The notes under the pieces were generated by a model. That model was not told where the DNA came from and did no database searches. It saw only the letters and a list, made by a program, of their open reading frames with translations. Shown here piece by piece: positions 9,919-19,759 of a DNA stretch of 63,043 bases. Where the stretch lies: positions 1-63,043 of the forward strand of contig NZ_NYVD01000145.1 in the NCBI RefSeq assembly GCF_002684405.1, read 5' to 3'. This stretch comes from Parvibaculum sp. (GTDB lineage: Bacteria > Pseudomonadota > Alphaproteobacteria > Parvibaculales > Parvibaculaceae). The translations under genes and the position numbers were made by a program. The first letter of the stretch is position 1. Each line of letters starts with the position of its first letter.

Positions 9919-10743
9919 TCACGCATCGGTCCATTGCGGCATGGCGGCATGAAGCCGCCCGCCCATGCGCACCGGCTCCACACGGATGGCAAGCCCGGTC
10001 GAGCTGTCCGTCTCCACCAGCACGCCGCAGATCGTGGCCGGCCCCAGCGCAGGCTGAAAACGCCCGCTCGGGATTTTGGTCGTGAAGCGGTTGAGCGGCT
10101 CTTCCTTCTCCATGCCGATCACGGAATCATAATCGCCGCACATGCCCGCATCGGTCTGATAGGCCGTGCCGCCCGGCAGGATCTGCGCATCCGCCGTCGG
10201 CACATGGCTGTGCGTTCCGACCACAAGGCTCGCCCGCCCGTCGCAGAAATGGCCCATCGCCATTTTCTCCGACGTCGCCTCGCCGTGAAAATCGACCAGG
10301 ATGGCATCCGCCGCCACGCCCAGAGGACAGGCACCCAGTTCGCGCTCCACAGCGGCAAAAGGATCGTCCAGCGCATCCATGAAGACGCGTCCCATGGCAT
10401 TGACCACCAGCACCTGCGCGCCCGAACGCGCCTCGATCAACGCCGCGCCGCGCCCCGGCGTGCCCGCGGGGAAATTCGCCGGCCGGATCAGCCGGCCCTC
10501 GCGCTCGATATGAACCAGTGCCTCTTTCTGGTCCCAGGCATGATTGCCGAGCGTGATCGCGTCGGTGCCTGCATCGAAAAGCTCCTCGCAGATGGCGCCG
10601 GTAATGCCGAATCCGCCCGCGGCATTCTCGCCGTTCACCACGACGCAATCGACATCCAGCCGCTTGCGCAGCGACGGCAGATGCGACACCACCGCATCGC
10701 GCGCCGACCGGCCGACCAGATCTCCCAGAAATAACAGTCTCAT
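9919..10743 (-). CDS. YmdB-family metallophosphoesterase (TIGR00282)
   Basis: 274 residues with the full dinuclear-metal signature: FLGDLVG, VNGENAAGG, LGNHAWD, VDFHGEATSEK and GTHSHVPTAD. Members hydrolyse phosphodiesters such as 2',3'-cyclic nucleotides; Bacillus YmdB affects biofilm and sporulation decisions, but the alphaproteobacterial role is unclear. It lies 69 bases after fau. Confidence 0.93.
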   Translation of the reverse strand: MRLLFLGDLVGRSARDAVVSHLPSLRKRLDVDCVVVNGENAAGGFGITGAICEELFDAGTDAITLGNHAWDQKEALVHIEREGRLIRPANFPAGTPGRGAALIEARSGAQVLVVNAMGRVFMDALDDPFAAVERELGACPLGVAADAILVDFHGEATSEKMAMGHFCDGRASLVVGTHSHVPTADAQILPGGTAYQTDAGMCGDYDSVIGMEKEEPLNRFTTKIPSGRFQPALGPATICGVLVETDSSTGLAIRVEPVRMGGRLHAAMPQWTDA

Positions 10744-10812
10744 ATGAAAGCTCCCGCGCCGGGCCTCGAGCGCCGCCCGGCAACGTATTCGGATTTGGGT
10801 CTTGTCGCCTTT

Positions 10813-11409
10813 TTAGGGCTTGGCGAAGGAGATTGCACGTCGCTCGGTCACGATCCAGTCGAGGCGCTCGTCATGCGGGTCCTCGGGCAAACGGTCCGTG
10901 CCCTGCTCGGCATAGGCAAGCCCCACCGCCAGAACCTGCCGCCCCGCCACGCGCAACGCGGCCAGCGTCCGGTCGTAATATCCCCCGCCATAGCCAAGCC
11001 GGAGCCCGCCCGGCTCGTAAGCGAGCATGGGCACGATAATGATGTCGGGCTGAAGCTCGGGCCGCCCCGCCATCGGCTCCTTCGTGCCATGCGCGCCCGC
11101 GGCCAGCGGATCGCCCGGCGCCCATTGCAGGAACCGGAGCGGGCTGGCCTTTGCCGCCACGCGCGGCAGACAGGTGCGGTAGCCCCGCTTCCCGGCCTCC
11201 GCCAGCAATTCGCCCGGATCGGCCTCATGGTTGAGCGGCACATATCCGGCGATCACGCCATGACGCGGCAGGGGAAGACGATGAAAGAAATGTTCGGCGA
11301 AAAGCGCCGGCGCCGTCGCGCCGAGATCGCGATGCGCCTGTTCGCGACGGGCGCGCGCGGCCACCCGGGCGGCCTCTTTCGCGCGGGCCAGGTCGTCGGC
11401 ACCGCTCAT
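10813..11409 (-). CDS. fau: 5-formyltetrahydrofolate cyclo-ligase
   Basis: 198 residues. It converts 5-formyl-THF to 5,10-methenyl-THF with ATP. The family signature LGYGGGYYDRTL is at about 138-149, and the N-terminal Lys/Arg helix is present. The gene lies directly downstream of 6S RNA and zapA, an order known in many proteobacteria (ygfA locus). Confidence 0.95.
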   Translation of the reverse strand: MSGADDLARAKEAARVAARARREQAHRDLGATAPALFAEHFFHRLPLPRHGVIAGYVPLNHEADPGELLAEAGKRGYRTCLPRVAAKASPLRFLQWAPGDPLAAGAHGTKEPMAGRPELQPDIIIVPMLAYEPGGLRLGYGGGYYDRTLAALRVAGRQVLAVGLAYAEQGTDRLPEDPHDERLDWIVTERRAISFAKP

Positions 11410-11444
11410 GGAAAGGCCTCATCCGACCGACAGGGAGAAAGAAG

Positions 11445-11607
11445 AAAGAGCGGGGCCGCCTTGGCCGTGGAACTGTGCTTCCTCGGAGACCTACATAAGT
11501 AGGTGGGCGCCGTGTGAAGAGGACCACGGTCCTCCCCAGGAACAGCTCCCTTCAGAAGCGTAAGGCCCCGAGACAAATTTGTTCTCACGAACCAGGCAGC
11601 ACCCGCA
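11445..11607 (-). ncRNA. ssrS: 6S RNA
   Basis: Non-coding 163-base stretch between zapA and fau, the classic ssrS site. The ends pair in a closing stem (11594-11606 with 11450-11461 region; GCUGCCU with AGGCGGC, GCGGG with CCCGC). An inner stem pairs GGAGCUGU with ACAGUUCC, flanking large asymmetric bulges, and a short hairpin ACCTAC-TTAT-GTAGGT lies in the 3' half. This is the open-promoter mimic shape of 6S RNA, which binds sigma70 RNA polymerase. A promoter lies just upstream and a pyrimidine/T-rich 3' end just downstream. End points are estimates. Confidence 0.85.
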
Positions 11608-11610
11608 TCC

Positions 11611-11642
11611 ATTCTAATCTGCCCAGATGGGCTCCGCGTCAA
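11611..11642 (-). promoter_or_regulatory. Predicted promoter of 6S RNA
   Basis: Minus strand TTGACG at 11637-11642 and an AT-rich -10 (GATTAGAAT) ending at 11611, placing the start near 11605-11607, exactly where the 6S closing stem begins. Confidence 0.55.
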
Positions 11643-11668
11643 GCAAAGGCAAGGAGGGAGAGGCGCTT

Positions 11669-12028
11669 TCACGCAGCCTCGATACGCTTGGACAGCTCCT
11701 CGATGCGCCGCGCCGCGCCGTCCAGCACCTCGGCAATGGCGTTTTCCGACTGGGAGCTGCGCTCCTCCGCCGAGGCGCGGGCACCGGTCAGCTTTTCGAT
11801 TTCCTCTTCCAGCATCCGGTTCTTCTGCATGGCTTCGGACAATTCGTCGGAGATCAGCAGGCTTGCCATCAGCAAAAGCCGCGCCTCGCCCACCTGCCCC
11901 ACTTCGTCGGCCAGCGACGCGACATGCCGGTTCACATAGGCCGCCAGCTCGCGAACATGGTCTTCCTCGCCATCGCCGCAGGAAACGGCGTAAGAGCGGT
12001 CGTTGATCGATACTTTGACCTGTCCCAT
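11669..12028 (-). CDS. zapA: Cell division protein ZapA
   Basis: 119 residues. The N-terminal ZapA domain (VKVSINDRSYAVSCGDGEE, then VRELAAYVNRHV) is followed by a coiled coil (about 65-118). ZapA crosslinks FtsZ filaments at the division site. It follows a DUF4164 coiled-coil gene by about 30 bases and precedes 6S RNA. Confidence 0.92.
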   Translation of the reverse strand: MGQVKVSINDRSYAVSCGDGEEDHVRELAAYVNRHVASLADEVGQVGEARLLLMASLLISDELSEAMQKNRMLEEEIEKLTGARASAEERSSQSENAIAEVLDGAARRIEELSKRIEAA

Positions 12029-12057
12029 CAGATTTCCTCCGGATGCCTCTTCGGTTC

Positions 12058-12324
12058 TCAGGCTTCCGCCAGAACCTCGCGAATCCCCTCTATCGCATTG
12101 GAAAGGGTTTCCGACGCACGTTCGTTCAATTCATTGAGCCGTCTGGCCTCGGACTTGATTTCATCGAGCTCTTCGGCCATCGCCGAGCGGTCGTCCTGCA
12201 GCGTGTCGATCTCGCCCTGGAGCTTTTGAGCCGCTTCCAGCCGCTGGCCCTGCCGGTTGATAGCCGCTTCCAGACGGTCCAGAGAACCGTTGAAGCGCTG
12301 AATGGCATCGTCAAGTTTGCTCAT
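12058..12324 (-). CDS. DUF4164 coiled-coil protein
   Basis: 88 residues beginning MSKLDDAIQRFNGSLDRLE, almost entirely a coiled coil. The family is usually found upstream of zapA in alphaproteobacteria, so a role with the division ring is possible but unproven. The upstream in-frame extension to 12492 has no conserved character, and the ATG at 12324 gives the expected family length. Confidence 0.8.
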   Translation of the reverse strand: MSKLDDAIQRFNGSLDRLEAAINRQGQRLEAAQKLQGEIDTLQDDRSAMAEELDEIKSEARRLNELNERASETLSNAIEGIREVLAEA

Positions 12325-12797
12325 CTTTTTCAAGATCCGGGAAGGGTGGAACGCCGCCCTGTCGGCCGCGCCAGGCCGCAACTGCTCGTCGGGCGCAAAG
12401 CCATAGCCGCAATAAGAGTGACGTGCCAGCCCCTTGAGGTCAATCTGACGCACCCCCGGGGCTCGCGGCCCCCTCTTATGCGGTAAAGACAAACGCCCTT
12501 TCCGGGCTCATTTGACCCGCGATTTCGCCCGCACCGGAAAACCGCACGATAATGCGCCTTTTGAGGCCGATCCGGCATTGACTCCTAGGGAGGCCATGGT
12601 CATTGTGGCGCCGCTCTCGGCAAGGGCCGATCCGAGCACATGATCAGGCCTGCTCAGTCGATTTCCGGAGCTACGTATAGGCCGTTATTGCCGGCCGTTT
12701 TCAGGCCATGTAGCCGGGTTCCGGTGGGGATCCCCCTCTGCGAACCCAATCTCGCCGCCCGGACCGTATTCCGGTTCGCCCGGCTATCGAGTGACAG
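12325..12797. other. Divergent intergenic region DUF4164/tkt
   Basis: 473 bases that must carry the promoters of the zapA-side genes (minus) and of the tkt operon (plus). I see a weak TTGACT-N17-CATTGT (plus, about 12579-12607) and small palindromes such as GGGGATCCCC near 12726, but no strong operator and no gene. Confidence 0.5.
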
Positions 12798-14849
12798 ATG
12801 ACGACAACCGAAAATTCCGCCGCCGCCGACAAGTCTTCCGAGAACGCGACCGGTAAAAACGCGACCGCAAGCCACGACCGCATGGCCAATGCCATTCGCG
12901 CCCTGGCCATGGACGCCGTCCAGAAGGCGAATTCCGGCCATCCCGGCATGCCGATGGGCACCGCCGACATCGCGACCGTTCTCTTCACGAAGTTCCTGAA
13001 GATCGATCCGCGTACGCCGAACTGGCCCGACCGCGACCGCTTCGTGCTCTCCGCCGGCCACGGCTCCATGCTCCTTTATGCGCTGAACTATCTGCTCGGC
13101 TATGAGGACATGACGATCGAGCAGATCGAGAATTTCCGCCAGCTCGGCGCCATCACGGCCGGCCATCCCGAATATGGCCACGCCTCGGGCGTGGAAACGA
13201 CCACCGGGCCGCTCGGCCAGGGCATCGCCACCTCGGTCGGCATGGCGCTTGCCGAGCGCATGCTCGCCGCGCAGTTCGGCGACGAAGTGGTCAACCACTA
13301 CACCTATGTCATCGCCTCCGACGGCGACCTCATGGAAGGCATCAGCCATGAGGCGATCAGCCTGGCGGGCCATCTGAAGCTCTCCAAGCTCATCGTGCTT
13401 TACGACGACAATGAAATTTCCATCGACGGACCGCTGAGCCTGTCGGAAACCGGCGACGCGCTTAAGCGATTCGAGGCCGCCGGCTGGGAAGCGTCGCGAA
13501 TCGACGGCCACAACCCGGCTGAAATCGAAGCCGCGATCGAAGCGGCCCGCAACAGCGACAAGCCGAGCCTCATCGCCTGCCGGACCGTGATCGGCTACGG
13601 CTCGCCCAACAAGCAGGGCAAGTCGTCCTCGCATGGCGCCGCCCTCGGCGAAGAGGAAATCGCCCTCACCCGCACGGAACTCGGCTGGGACGCGGAACCG
13701 TTCTCCATTCCGAGCGACGTTCTGGATGCCTGGCGCATCGCCGGCTGCCGCAACGCCAAGGCGCGCAAAGCCTGGGAAGACCGCTTCAAGGCGCTCGACC
13801 AGGAAAAGCGCGCGGAGCTGGAACGCCGCCTGAAAGGCGAACTGAAACCCGAACTCGCCAAGGCCATCGCCGCCTTCAAGCGCAAGGTCTCGGAAGAAAA
13901 GCCGAAATGGGCGACGCGTAAATCCTCCGAGGAAACGCTCAACGTCATCAATGCGGTGCTGCCGGAAACCGTGGGCGGCTCGGCCGACCTCACCGGCTCC
14001 AACAACACCCGCTCGAAAGACCAGAAGGCGATCACGCCGGACGATTTTTCCGGAAGTTTCATCCATTACGGTGTGCGCGAACACGGCATGGCCGCCGCCA
14101 TGAACGGCATCGCGCTGCATAAGGGCCTGATCCCCTATTCCGGCACCTTCCTCGTCTTCACCGATTACTGCCGCCCGGCGATCCGCCTGTCGGCGCTGAT
14201 GGGCCAGCGCGTCGTCTATGTGATGACGCATGATTCCATCGGCCTCGGCGAAGACGGCCCCACCCATCAGCCGGTGGAACATCTGGCAAGCCTGCGCGCC
14301 ATGCCGAACCTCAACGTGTTCCGGCCCGCCGATGCGGTGGAAACGGCCGAATGCTGGCAGCTGTCGCTGGAAGCGGCGGACACGCCGTCGATCCTCGCGC
14401 TGTCGCGTCAGGGCCTGCCGACGCTGCGCACCGAGCACACGGATGAAAATCTCTGCGCCCGCGGCGCCTATGAGCTGTCCGGCACGACCCTCGAGCCGAA
14501 AGTGACGCTCATCGCCACCGGCTCGGAAGTCGAGATCGCGATGAACGCAAAGCGCATTCTCGAAAAGGAAAATATCGGTACGCGCGTCGTCTCCATGCCC
14601 TGCTCGGAGCTTTTCGACGCACAGCCGGATCAGTACCGGAAAGAAATTCTCGGCCCCGGCACGGTGCGTGTCGCGATCGAGGCAGCGGTCCGCTACGGTT
14701 GGGACCGCTACGTTGCGCCTGACGGAGATTTCGTCGGAATGAACGGTTTTGGCGCCAGCGCCCCTGCCGGGGACCTGTACAAGCATTTCAACATTACCCC
14801 TGAGGCCACGGCGGAAGCCGCCAGAAAGTGCCTCGCCGCACGGTCCTGA
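12798..14849 (+). CDS. tkt: Transketolase
   Basis: 683 residues, slightly long because of a Ser/Ala/Thr/Asn-rich 25-residue N-terminal extension. Thiamine diphosphate sites are [24 protein letters not shown] and the pyrimidine-domain [11 protein letters not shown]. The substrate motif [13 protein letters not shown] is intact. It moves two-carbon units between sugar phosphates in the cytoplasm. First gene of tkt-gap-pgk-fba, a layout that ties pentose phosphates to triose phosphates; no PRK or Rubisco gene is nearby. Confidence 0.97.
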   Translation: MTTTENSAAADKSSENATGKNATASHDRMANAIRALAMDAVQKANSGHPGMPMGTADIATVLFTKFLKIDPRTPNWPDRDRFVLSAGHGSMLLYALNYLLGYEDMTIEQIENFRQLGAITAGHPEYGHASGVETTTGPLGQGIATSVGMALAERMLAAQFGDEVVNHYTYVIASDGDLMEGISHEAISLAGHLKLSKLIVLYDDNEISIDGPLSLSETGDALKRFEAAGWEASRIDGHNPAEIEAAIEAARNSDKPSLIACRTVIGYGSPNKQGKSSSHGAALGEEEIALTRTELGWDAEPFSIPSDVLDAWRIAGCRNAKARKAWEDRFKALDQEKRAELERRLKGELKPELAKAIAAFKRKVSEEKPKWATRKSSEETLNVINAVLPETVGGSADLTGSNNTRSKDQKAITPDDFSGSFIHYGVREHGMAAAMNGIALHKGLIPYSGTFLVFTDYCRPAIRLSALMGQRVVYVMTHDSIGLGEDGPTHQPVEHLASLRAMPNLNVFRPADAVETAECWQLSLEAADTPSILALSRQGLPTLRTEHTDENLCARGAYELSGTTLEPKVTLIATGSEVEIAMNAKRILEKENIGTRVVSMPCSELFDAQPDQYRKEILGPGTVRVAIEAAVRYGWDRYVAPDGDFVGMNGFGASAPAGDLYKHFNITPEATAEAARKCLAARS

Positions 14850-14874
14850 CACCGCAACTTGGAGAAAGAAAAGC

Positions 14875-15882
14875 ATGGCTGTTCGCGTCGCGATTAACGG
14901 TTTCGGTCGCATCGGGCGTCTGGTTCTGCGCGCCATCGCAGAATCGGGCCGCAAGGACATTGAAGTGGTCGCTATCAACGATCTGGGCTCCGTCGAGGCC
15001 AATGCCCAGCTGCTGCGTTTCGACAGCGTGCACGGTCCCTTCCCCGGCAAGGTGAAAACCACCAAGTCGACCATGGATCTGGGCCGCGGCAAGATCCAGG
15101 TGCTCGCGGAACGCGATCCGGCCCAGCTTCCCTGGGACGAACTCGGCGTGGACATCGCGCTGGAATGCACCGGCATCTTCGCTTCCAAGGAGAAGGCCTC
15201 CGCGCATCTGACCGCCGGCGCCAAGAAGGTTCTGGTCTCCGCGCCCGCCGAAAACGCGGACGCCACTATCGTCTATGGCGTGAACACCAAGGATCTGCGC
15301 AAGAGCCACAAGGTCGTCTCCAACGCCTCCTGCACCACGAACTGCCTGGCGCCCGTCGCCATGGTCCTGAACCAGCTGTGCGGCCTCAAGCAGGGCTACA
15401 TGACGACGATCCACGCCTATACGGGCGACCAGCAGACGGTGGACACGCTGCACAAGGATCCGCGCCGCGCCCGCGCCGCCGCGGTCAACATGATCCCGAC
15501 CTCCACCGGTGCAGCCAAGGCCATCGGCCTCGTGCTGCCGGAACTCAAGGGCAAGCTCGACGGCACCTCGATCCGCGTGCCGACCCCGAACGTGTCGCTG
15601 ATCGACCTCGTCTTCACGCCGAAGAACAAGGTCACGGTGGAAGAGATCAACGAAGCCATGATCGCCGCCTCCAGGGGCGCCCTGAAGGGTGTGCTGGGCG
15701 TCAACAAGGAGCCGCTCGTCTCCAGCGACTTCAACCACAACAAGGCCTCGTCCACCTTCGATCTGACCCAGACCCAGATCATCGACGGCAGCCTCGTCCG
15801 CGTGATGAGCTGGTACGACAATGAATGGGGCTTCTCCAACCGTATGGGCGACACCGCTGTCGCCATGGGCAAACTGCTCTGA
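14875..15882 (+). CDS. gap: Glyceraldehyde-3-phosphate dehydrogenase, type I
   Basis: 335 residues. NAD(P)-binding INGFGRIGR at the N-terminus, catalytic Cys in [12 protein letters not shown], and C-terminal [12 protein letters not shown]. The ATG at 14875 follows TTGGAGAAAG, 25 bases after the tkt stop. It oxidises glyceraldehyde-3-phosphate to 1,3-bisphosphoglycerate or works in reverse during gluconeogenesis. Confidence 0.98.
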   Translation: MAVRVAINGFGRIGRLVLRAIAESGRKDIEVVAINDLGSVEANAQLLRFDSVHGPFPGKVKTTKSTMDLGRGKIQVLAERDPAQLPWDELGVDIALECTGIFASKEKASAHLTAGAKKVLVSAPAENADATIVYGVNTKDLRKSHKVVSNASCTTNCLAPVAMVLNQLCGLKQGYMTTIHAYTGDQQTVDTLHKDPRRARAAAVNMIPTSTGAAKAIGLVLPELKGKLDGTSIRVPTPNVSLIDLVFTPKNKVTVEEINEAMIAASRGALKGVLGVNKEPLVSSDFNHNKASSTFDLTQTQIIDGSLVRVMSWYDNEWGFSNRMGDTAVAMGKLL

Positions 15883-15901
15883 CGAATACGGAGAAAACGA
15901 T

Positions 15902-17113
15902 ATGGGGTCCTACAAGACTCTCGACGATCTGATTGCCGCCGGCCCCCTCAAGGGCCGGCGCGTTCTTGTGCGCGCCGATCTGAACGTGCCCATGGCCGAC
16001 GGAAAGATCACCGACGGCACGCGCCTGGAGCGTGTGGCGCCGACGCTGAAGGAACTGGCGTCCCAGGGGGCGAAGGTCCTCGTGCTGTCGCATTTCGACC
16101 GCCCCAAGGGCAAACGCATAGCCGAGATGAGCCTCAAGCCCGTCGCGGATGCGATGCAAGAATGGGTGGGACAGCCGGTCGGCTTCGCTCAGGATTGCAT
16201 CGGCGGCGAAGCCGCGGGCGTCAGCAGCGCCATGGAAGATGGCGGCATCGTCGTGCTGGAAAACACGCGCTTCCATCCGGGCGAAGAGCACAATGACGCG
16301 GACTTCGCGCGTCAGCTTGCCGAGATCGGCGACGTCTACGTGAACGACGCCTTTTCCTGCGCCCATCGCGCCCATGCCTCCACCGAAGGCATCGTGCACT
16401 TCCTGCCCTCCTATGCCGGTCGGGCGATGGAAGCGGAACTGAAGGCGCTCGACGCCGCGCTCGGCAATCCGGCGCGTCCCGTGGTCGCCATTGTCGGCGG
16501 CGCGAAGGTTTCCACCAAGATCGCGCTTCTGGGAAATCTCGTGAAGAAGGTGGACTGCCTCGTCATTGGCGGCGGCATGGCCAATACCTTCCTCGCCGCG
16601 CAGGGCAAACAGGTCGGCAAATCGCTTTGCGAACTCGACCTCCTCGATACCGCCCGCCACATCCTGGCGAATGCGCGCGCCGCCAATTGCGAAATCCTTC
16701 TGCCCACCGACGCGGTGGTCGCGAAGGAACTCAAGAAGAACGTGGAAACCCGCACGGTCAACGTCAACGAGGTCCCCGAGGACATGATGATCCTCGATGT
16801 CGGACCGGATACATTGGCGCATCTGTCGGGACGGTTTGAAACCGCGAAGACGGTGGTGTGGAATGGCCCTCTCGGCGCATTTGAAATACCGCCTTTCGAC
16901 GAGGGAACCATGACCGCCGCGCGCCATGCCGCGATGCTCACCAAGATGGGGAATTTGATCTCCGTCGCGGGCGGCGGCGACACGGTGGCAGCCCTGAACG
17001 AAGCAGGCGCCGCCGACGAATTTACCTATGTATCCGCCGCCGGCGGGGCCTTCCTCGAGTGGATGGAAGGTGTGGAACTGCCCGGCGTGGCAGCGCTTGA
17101 AAACGCCGCCTGA
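15902..17113 (+). CDS. pgk: Phosphoglycerate kinase
   Basis: 403 residues of the usual two-domain fold. RADLNVPM and SHFDRPKG bind 3-phosphoglycerate; GGAKVSTKI and the C-terminal [10 protein letters not shown] bind nucleotide. The start at 15902 follows GGAGAAAACG, 19 bases after gap. Confidence 0.98.
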   Translation: MGSYKTLDDLIAAGPLKGRRVLVRADLNVPMADGKITDGTRLERVAPTLKELASQGAKVLVLSHFDRPKGKRIAEMSLKPVADAMQEWVGQPVGFAQDCIGGEAAGVSSAMEDGGIVVLENTRFHPGEEHNDADFARQLAEIGDVYVNDAFSCAHRAHASTEGIVHFLPSYAGRAMEAELKALDAALGNPARPVVAIVGGAKVSTKIALLGNLVKKVDCLVIGGGMANTFLAAQGKQVGKSLCELDLLDTARHILANARAANCEILLPTDAVVAKELKKNVETRTVNVNEVPEDMMILDVGPDTLAHLSGRFETAKTVVWNGPLGAFEIPPFDEGTMTAARHAAMLTKMGNLISVAGGGDTVAALNEAGAADEFTYVSAAGGAFLEWMEGVELPGVAALENAA

Positions 17114-17144
17114 GCGGCAGTATCCGATCTGGAGAATGGAAAAA

Positions 17145-18164
17145 ATGACTGAAACGCTTGAATCCATCGCAGAAGCCATGGTCGCGCCCGGCAAAGGCAT
17201 TCTGGCCGCCGACGAAAGCACCGGCACGATCAAGAAGCGTTTCGACTCGATCAATCTCGAGTCGACCGAAGACAATCGCCGCGACTACCGCGAAATGCTC
17301 TTCCGCACCGAAGACGCGATGAAGAACAACATTTCCGGCGTCATCCTCTATGACGAAACCATCCGCCAGAAGGCCAAGGACGGCACGCCCCTCGTGGACC
17401 TCATCAAGGCCGCGGGCTCCATCCCCGGCATCAAGGTCGATATGGGCGCCAAGGAAATGGCCGGCTTTCCCGGCGAGAAGATCACCGAAGGCCTGGACGG
17501 CCTGCGCGAGCGCCTGGCCGAGTATTACGACCTCGGCGCCCGCTTCGCGAAATGGCGCGCCGTGATCGACATTGCCGACGGCATCCCGACCCAGGGCGCC
17601 ATCGAGGCCAATGCCGAGGCGCTGGCGCGCTATGCCGCGCTCTGCCAGGAGCAGAAGATCGTACCGATCGTCGAGCCGGAAGTGCTGATGGATGGCGGCC
17701 ACGACATCGACCGCTGCGACGAAGTGACGGAAGCGACGCTGCGCGTGGTCTTCGCCCGCCTCGCCGCCCACCGCGTGAACCTCGAAGGCACCATCCTGAA
17801 GCCGAACATGGTGATCTCCGGCAAGAAATGCGCAAAGCAGGCTTCCGTCGAGGAAGTCGCCCAGCGCACCATCGCCTGCTTCAAGAAGGTCGTGCCGGCC
17901 GCGATCCCCGGCATCGTCTATCTCTCCGGCGGCCAGTCCGACGAGGACGCGACGGCGCATCTCAATGCCATGAACGCGATCGGCGGCTTCCCCTGGAAGA
18001 TGTCCTTCTCCTACGGCCGTGCGCTCCAGCACGCCCCGCTCACAACCTGGGGCGGCAAGCCGGAGAATGTGGCAGCCGCGCAGGCCGCCTTCGCCCATCG
18101 CGCGAAGATGAACGGCCTTGCCACGCAGGCCGGCTGGAAAAAGGATCTCGAAAAGGCCGCCTGA
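17145..18164 (+). CDS. fba: Fructose-bisphosphate aldolase, class I
   Basis: 339 residues of the metal-independent class I family. The Schiff-base Lys is in EGTILKPNMV, with GKGILAADEST near the N-terminus and LSGGQSDEDATAHLNAM binding phosphate. GGAG ten bases upstream supports the ATG at 17145 over 17136. Last gene of the operon, followed by a strong terminator. Class I aldolases are common in alphaproteobacteria, though class II is the usual bacterial form. Confidence 0.96.
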   Translation: MTETLESIAEAMVAPGKGILAADESTGTIKKRFDSINLESTEDNRRDYREMLFRTEDAMKNNISGVILYDETIRQKAKDGTPLVDLIKAAGSIPGIKVDMGAKEMAGFPGEKITEGLDGLRERLAEYYDLGARFAKWRAVIDIADGIPTQGAIEANAEALARYAALCQEQKIVPIVEPEVLMDGGHDIDRCDEVTEATLRVVFARLAAHRVNLEGTILKPNMVISGKKCAKQASVEEVAQRTIACFKKVVPAAIPGIVYLSGGQSDEDATAHLNAMNAIGGFPWKMSFSYGRALQHAPLTTWGGKPENVAAAQAAFAHRAKMNGLATQAGWKKDLEKAA

Positions 18165-18190
18165 TCGGGCCTCGCCTGCCGAAAACAGAA

Positions 18191-18222
18191 CGCCCCGCTC
18201 TCACCGAGAGCGGGGCGTTTTT
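18191..18222 (+). terminator. Rho-independent terminator of tkt-gap-pgk-fba
   Basis: Perfect 12-base arms 18191-18202 and 18206-18217 with a 3-base loop, followed by TTTTT. It ends the operon before the convergent regulator gene. Confidence 0.92.
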
Positions 18223-18241
18223 CGTTTCGGCCTCGACCGGC

Positions 18242-18703
18242 TTATTCCAGCGCGCCGGTTTCCGACAGGACGGAAAAGAGCCGCCTCAGATTCCTCAACT
18301 GCGGCTCCAGAACCGCCTCGGGGTCGAAATCCTCGATGATCGTCTGCCTTATGCAGAGCCCGCCGCGCTTGTCCTCGACCACCACGCCCATCTCGATCAT
18401 TGCCGCGACCTTGCGGCGCACCGTCTCGCGCGGCAGGCCGGTGGAGCGCGACAGCGCCAGCCGACTGACCGGCGTGTAAAGAGAGGAAGGGATCACCTCG
18501 TCGAAACTCGCATAACGCTCGCGGAGTTCCGGATCGTTCATCACGTGATGCTCGTTGCGTGTCGAGATCGCGAGGAACAGAAGAGTCATTTCGTAGTCGT
18601 TGTTGAAACTGCCCTCCATCGTCTCGGCACACCGCAGAACGAACTCGGCTATGGAGTGAGCGATCAGCCGGGAATAGGGCTCATAAACCACGGGCTTCTT
18701 CAT
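18242..18703 (-). CDS. Winged-helix transcriptional regulator (family unassigned)
   Basis: 153 residues starting MKKPVVYEPYSR. The C-terminal half contains a Crp/GntR-like helix-turn-helix (SRLALSRSTGLPRETVRRKV) and wing (MGVVVEDKRGGLCIRQ). The N-terminal 80 residues are helical, without a cyclic-nucleotide-binding signature. It is convergent with the sugar operon and divergent from a small membrane protein plus thiE; a near-perfect palindrome (18800-18826) lies 97 bases upstream and is a candidate operator. Target and ligand are unknown. Confidence 0.7.
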   Translation of the reverse strand: MKKPVVYEPYSRLIAHSIAEFVLRCAETMEGSFNNDYEMTLLFLAISTRNEHHVMNDPELRERYASFDEVIPSSLYTPVSRLALSRSTGLPRETVRRKVAAMIEMGVVVEDKRGGLCIRQTIIEDFDPEAVLEPQLRNLRRLFSVLSETGALE

Positions 18704-18799
18704 ACCAAAACACGCCTTTTCTACCGTCTGTGAAAGATAAAGGCACAGACCGCAGCCAATATCCACCTACCCATTATGGGCAGCCCCATGCTTCAAATT

Positions 18800-18826
18800 A
18801 TCCGGAATGTTTGTAAACATCCGGAT
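18800..18826. promoter_or_regulatory. Near-perfect palindrome, candidate operator
   Basis: ATCCGGAATGTTT (18800-18812), GT, AAACATCCGGAT (18815-18826): complementary arms with a single bulged A. It lies between the divergent regulator gene (start 18703) and the small membrane protein gene (start 18862). Confidence 0.5.
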
Positions 18827-18861
18827 TGGTGGGTGCTTGTCTTATATCGGGTTGGGCTTGA

Positions 18862-19035
18862 ATGGACATGGATACGCGGTATGAGCCGCACAATGAGCGA
18901 CCGCGGCCGAAAGAAGCGGTCGCTCGTCGAATGCCCGAGGGCTGGTATATCGCTCCGGGGATGGTTCTCGGTCTCGTTTTCTGGGGTTTCGCGATCTACG
19001 GCGTGCTCGATCTGCTGAATATCGTGAAAAACTGA
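18862..19035 (+). CDS. Small single-pass membrane protein (57 aa)
   Basis: ATG at 18862 and TGA at 19033-19035. The N-terminal 27 residues are charged and Arg/Pro-rich ([17 protein letters not shown]), followed by a hydrophobic segment [19 protein letters not shown] and a short basic tail. One transmembrane helix with a positive cytoplasmic side is predicted. Family unknown. It lies 52 bases before thiE and may share its promoter. It is too short for usual gene-finder cut-offs but has the codon bias of its neighbours. Confidence 0.6.
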   Translation: MDMDTRYEPHNERPRPKEAVARRMPEGWYIAPGMVLGLVFWGFAIYGVLDLLNIVKN

Positions 19036-19087
19036 CCCGCCCTCAAAACGGATGCACCGGCCGCCGCTTCGCGCTAAAACCTGCGGC

Positions 19088-19759
19088 ATGAGCTCCACAG
19101 AAGACAATTATCGCTGCCGCCTTTATCTCATCCCCCCGCCCCGGCTGGAACCGCGCGCCTTTGCCGATACGCTGCGCATGGCGCTGGACGGGGGCGACGT
19201 CGCCTGCCTGCAGCTCCGCCTGAAGCGCGAGGACGAAACGCCGGAAAGCGACGACGCGATCCGCCGCGCAATCGAGGCGCTGATGCCCGTGGCGCAGGAA
19301 CGCGATGTCGCCTTTCTGGTCAACGACCGGCCGGACCTTGCCGCCGAGATGGGGGCGGACGGCGCGCATATCGGCCAGGACGACATGCCCTATGCCGAAG
19401 CCCGCAAGCTGCTGGGCCCGGACCACATTGTCGGCGTGACCTGTCACGACAACCGCCATCTGGCCATGGAAGTGGCCGAAAGGGGCGCGGACTACGTTGC
19501 TTTCGGCGCCTTTTATCCAACTGACACAAAAAACGCCAAGAGTGTCGCCGACCCGGAAATTCTGGCCTGGTGGTCGGAAGTGTTCGAAGTCCCCTGCGTG
19601 GCGATCGGCGGCATCAAGACCGACAATGCCGCCCCGCTCGTGCGGGCCGGCGCCGACTTCCTTGCCGTATCCTCGGGCGTCTGGACCTATCCTGAAGGAC
19701 CGGCGGCAGCCGTGCGCGCCTTCAACCACATAATGAGCGAAGAAAGCGTGAGTTCATGA
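19088..19759 (+). CDS. thiE: Thiamine-phosphate synthase
   Basis: 223-residue TIM barrel. Recognisable ThiE segments are [45 protein letters not shown] and [13 protein letters not shown]. It joins HMP-PP and the thiazole phosphate to give thiamine phosphate. The Asp-rich GQDD after HIG binds Mg-pyrophosphate in the family. The stop overlaps the next start (ATGA). No TPP riboswitch or other thi gene is nearby. TenI-type paralogues are similar, so the catalytic assignment is good but not certain. Confidence 0.85.
   Translation: MSSTEDNYRCRLYLIPPPRLEPRAFADTLRMALDGGDVACLQLRLKREDETPESDDAIRRAIEALMPVAQERDVAFLVNDRPDLAAEMGADGAHIGQDDMPYAEARKLLGPDHIVGVTCHDNRHLAMEVAERGADYVAFGAFYPTDTKNAKSVADPEILAWWSEVFEVPCVAIGGIKTDNAAPLVRAGADFLAVSSGVWTYPEGPAAAVRAFNHIMSEESVSS

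Noticed and set aside
12422-12446. Sigma54-type promoter (TGGCAC ... TTGC) upstream of the DUF4164 gene
   Set aside because: The GG to GC distance is about five bases too long.
12654-15266. 870-codon open frame on the minus strand across tkt and gap
   Set aside because: It is antisense to two strongly recognisable enzymes, has low-complexity His/Arg/Gly-rich translation, and is a known artefact of high GC content.
12798-18164. Calvin cycle operon
   Set aside because: tkt, gap, pgk and fba are present, but no phosphoribulokinase, Rubisco or CbbR; the set serves central sugar metabolism equally well.
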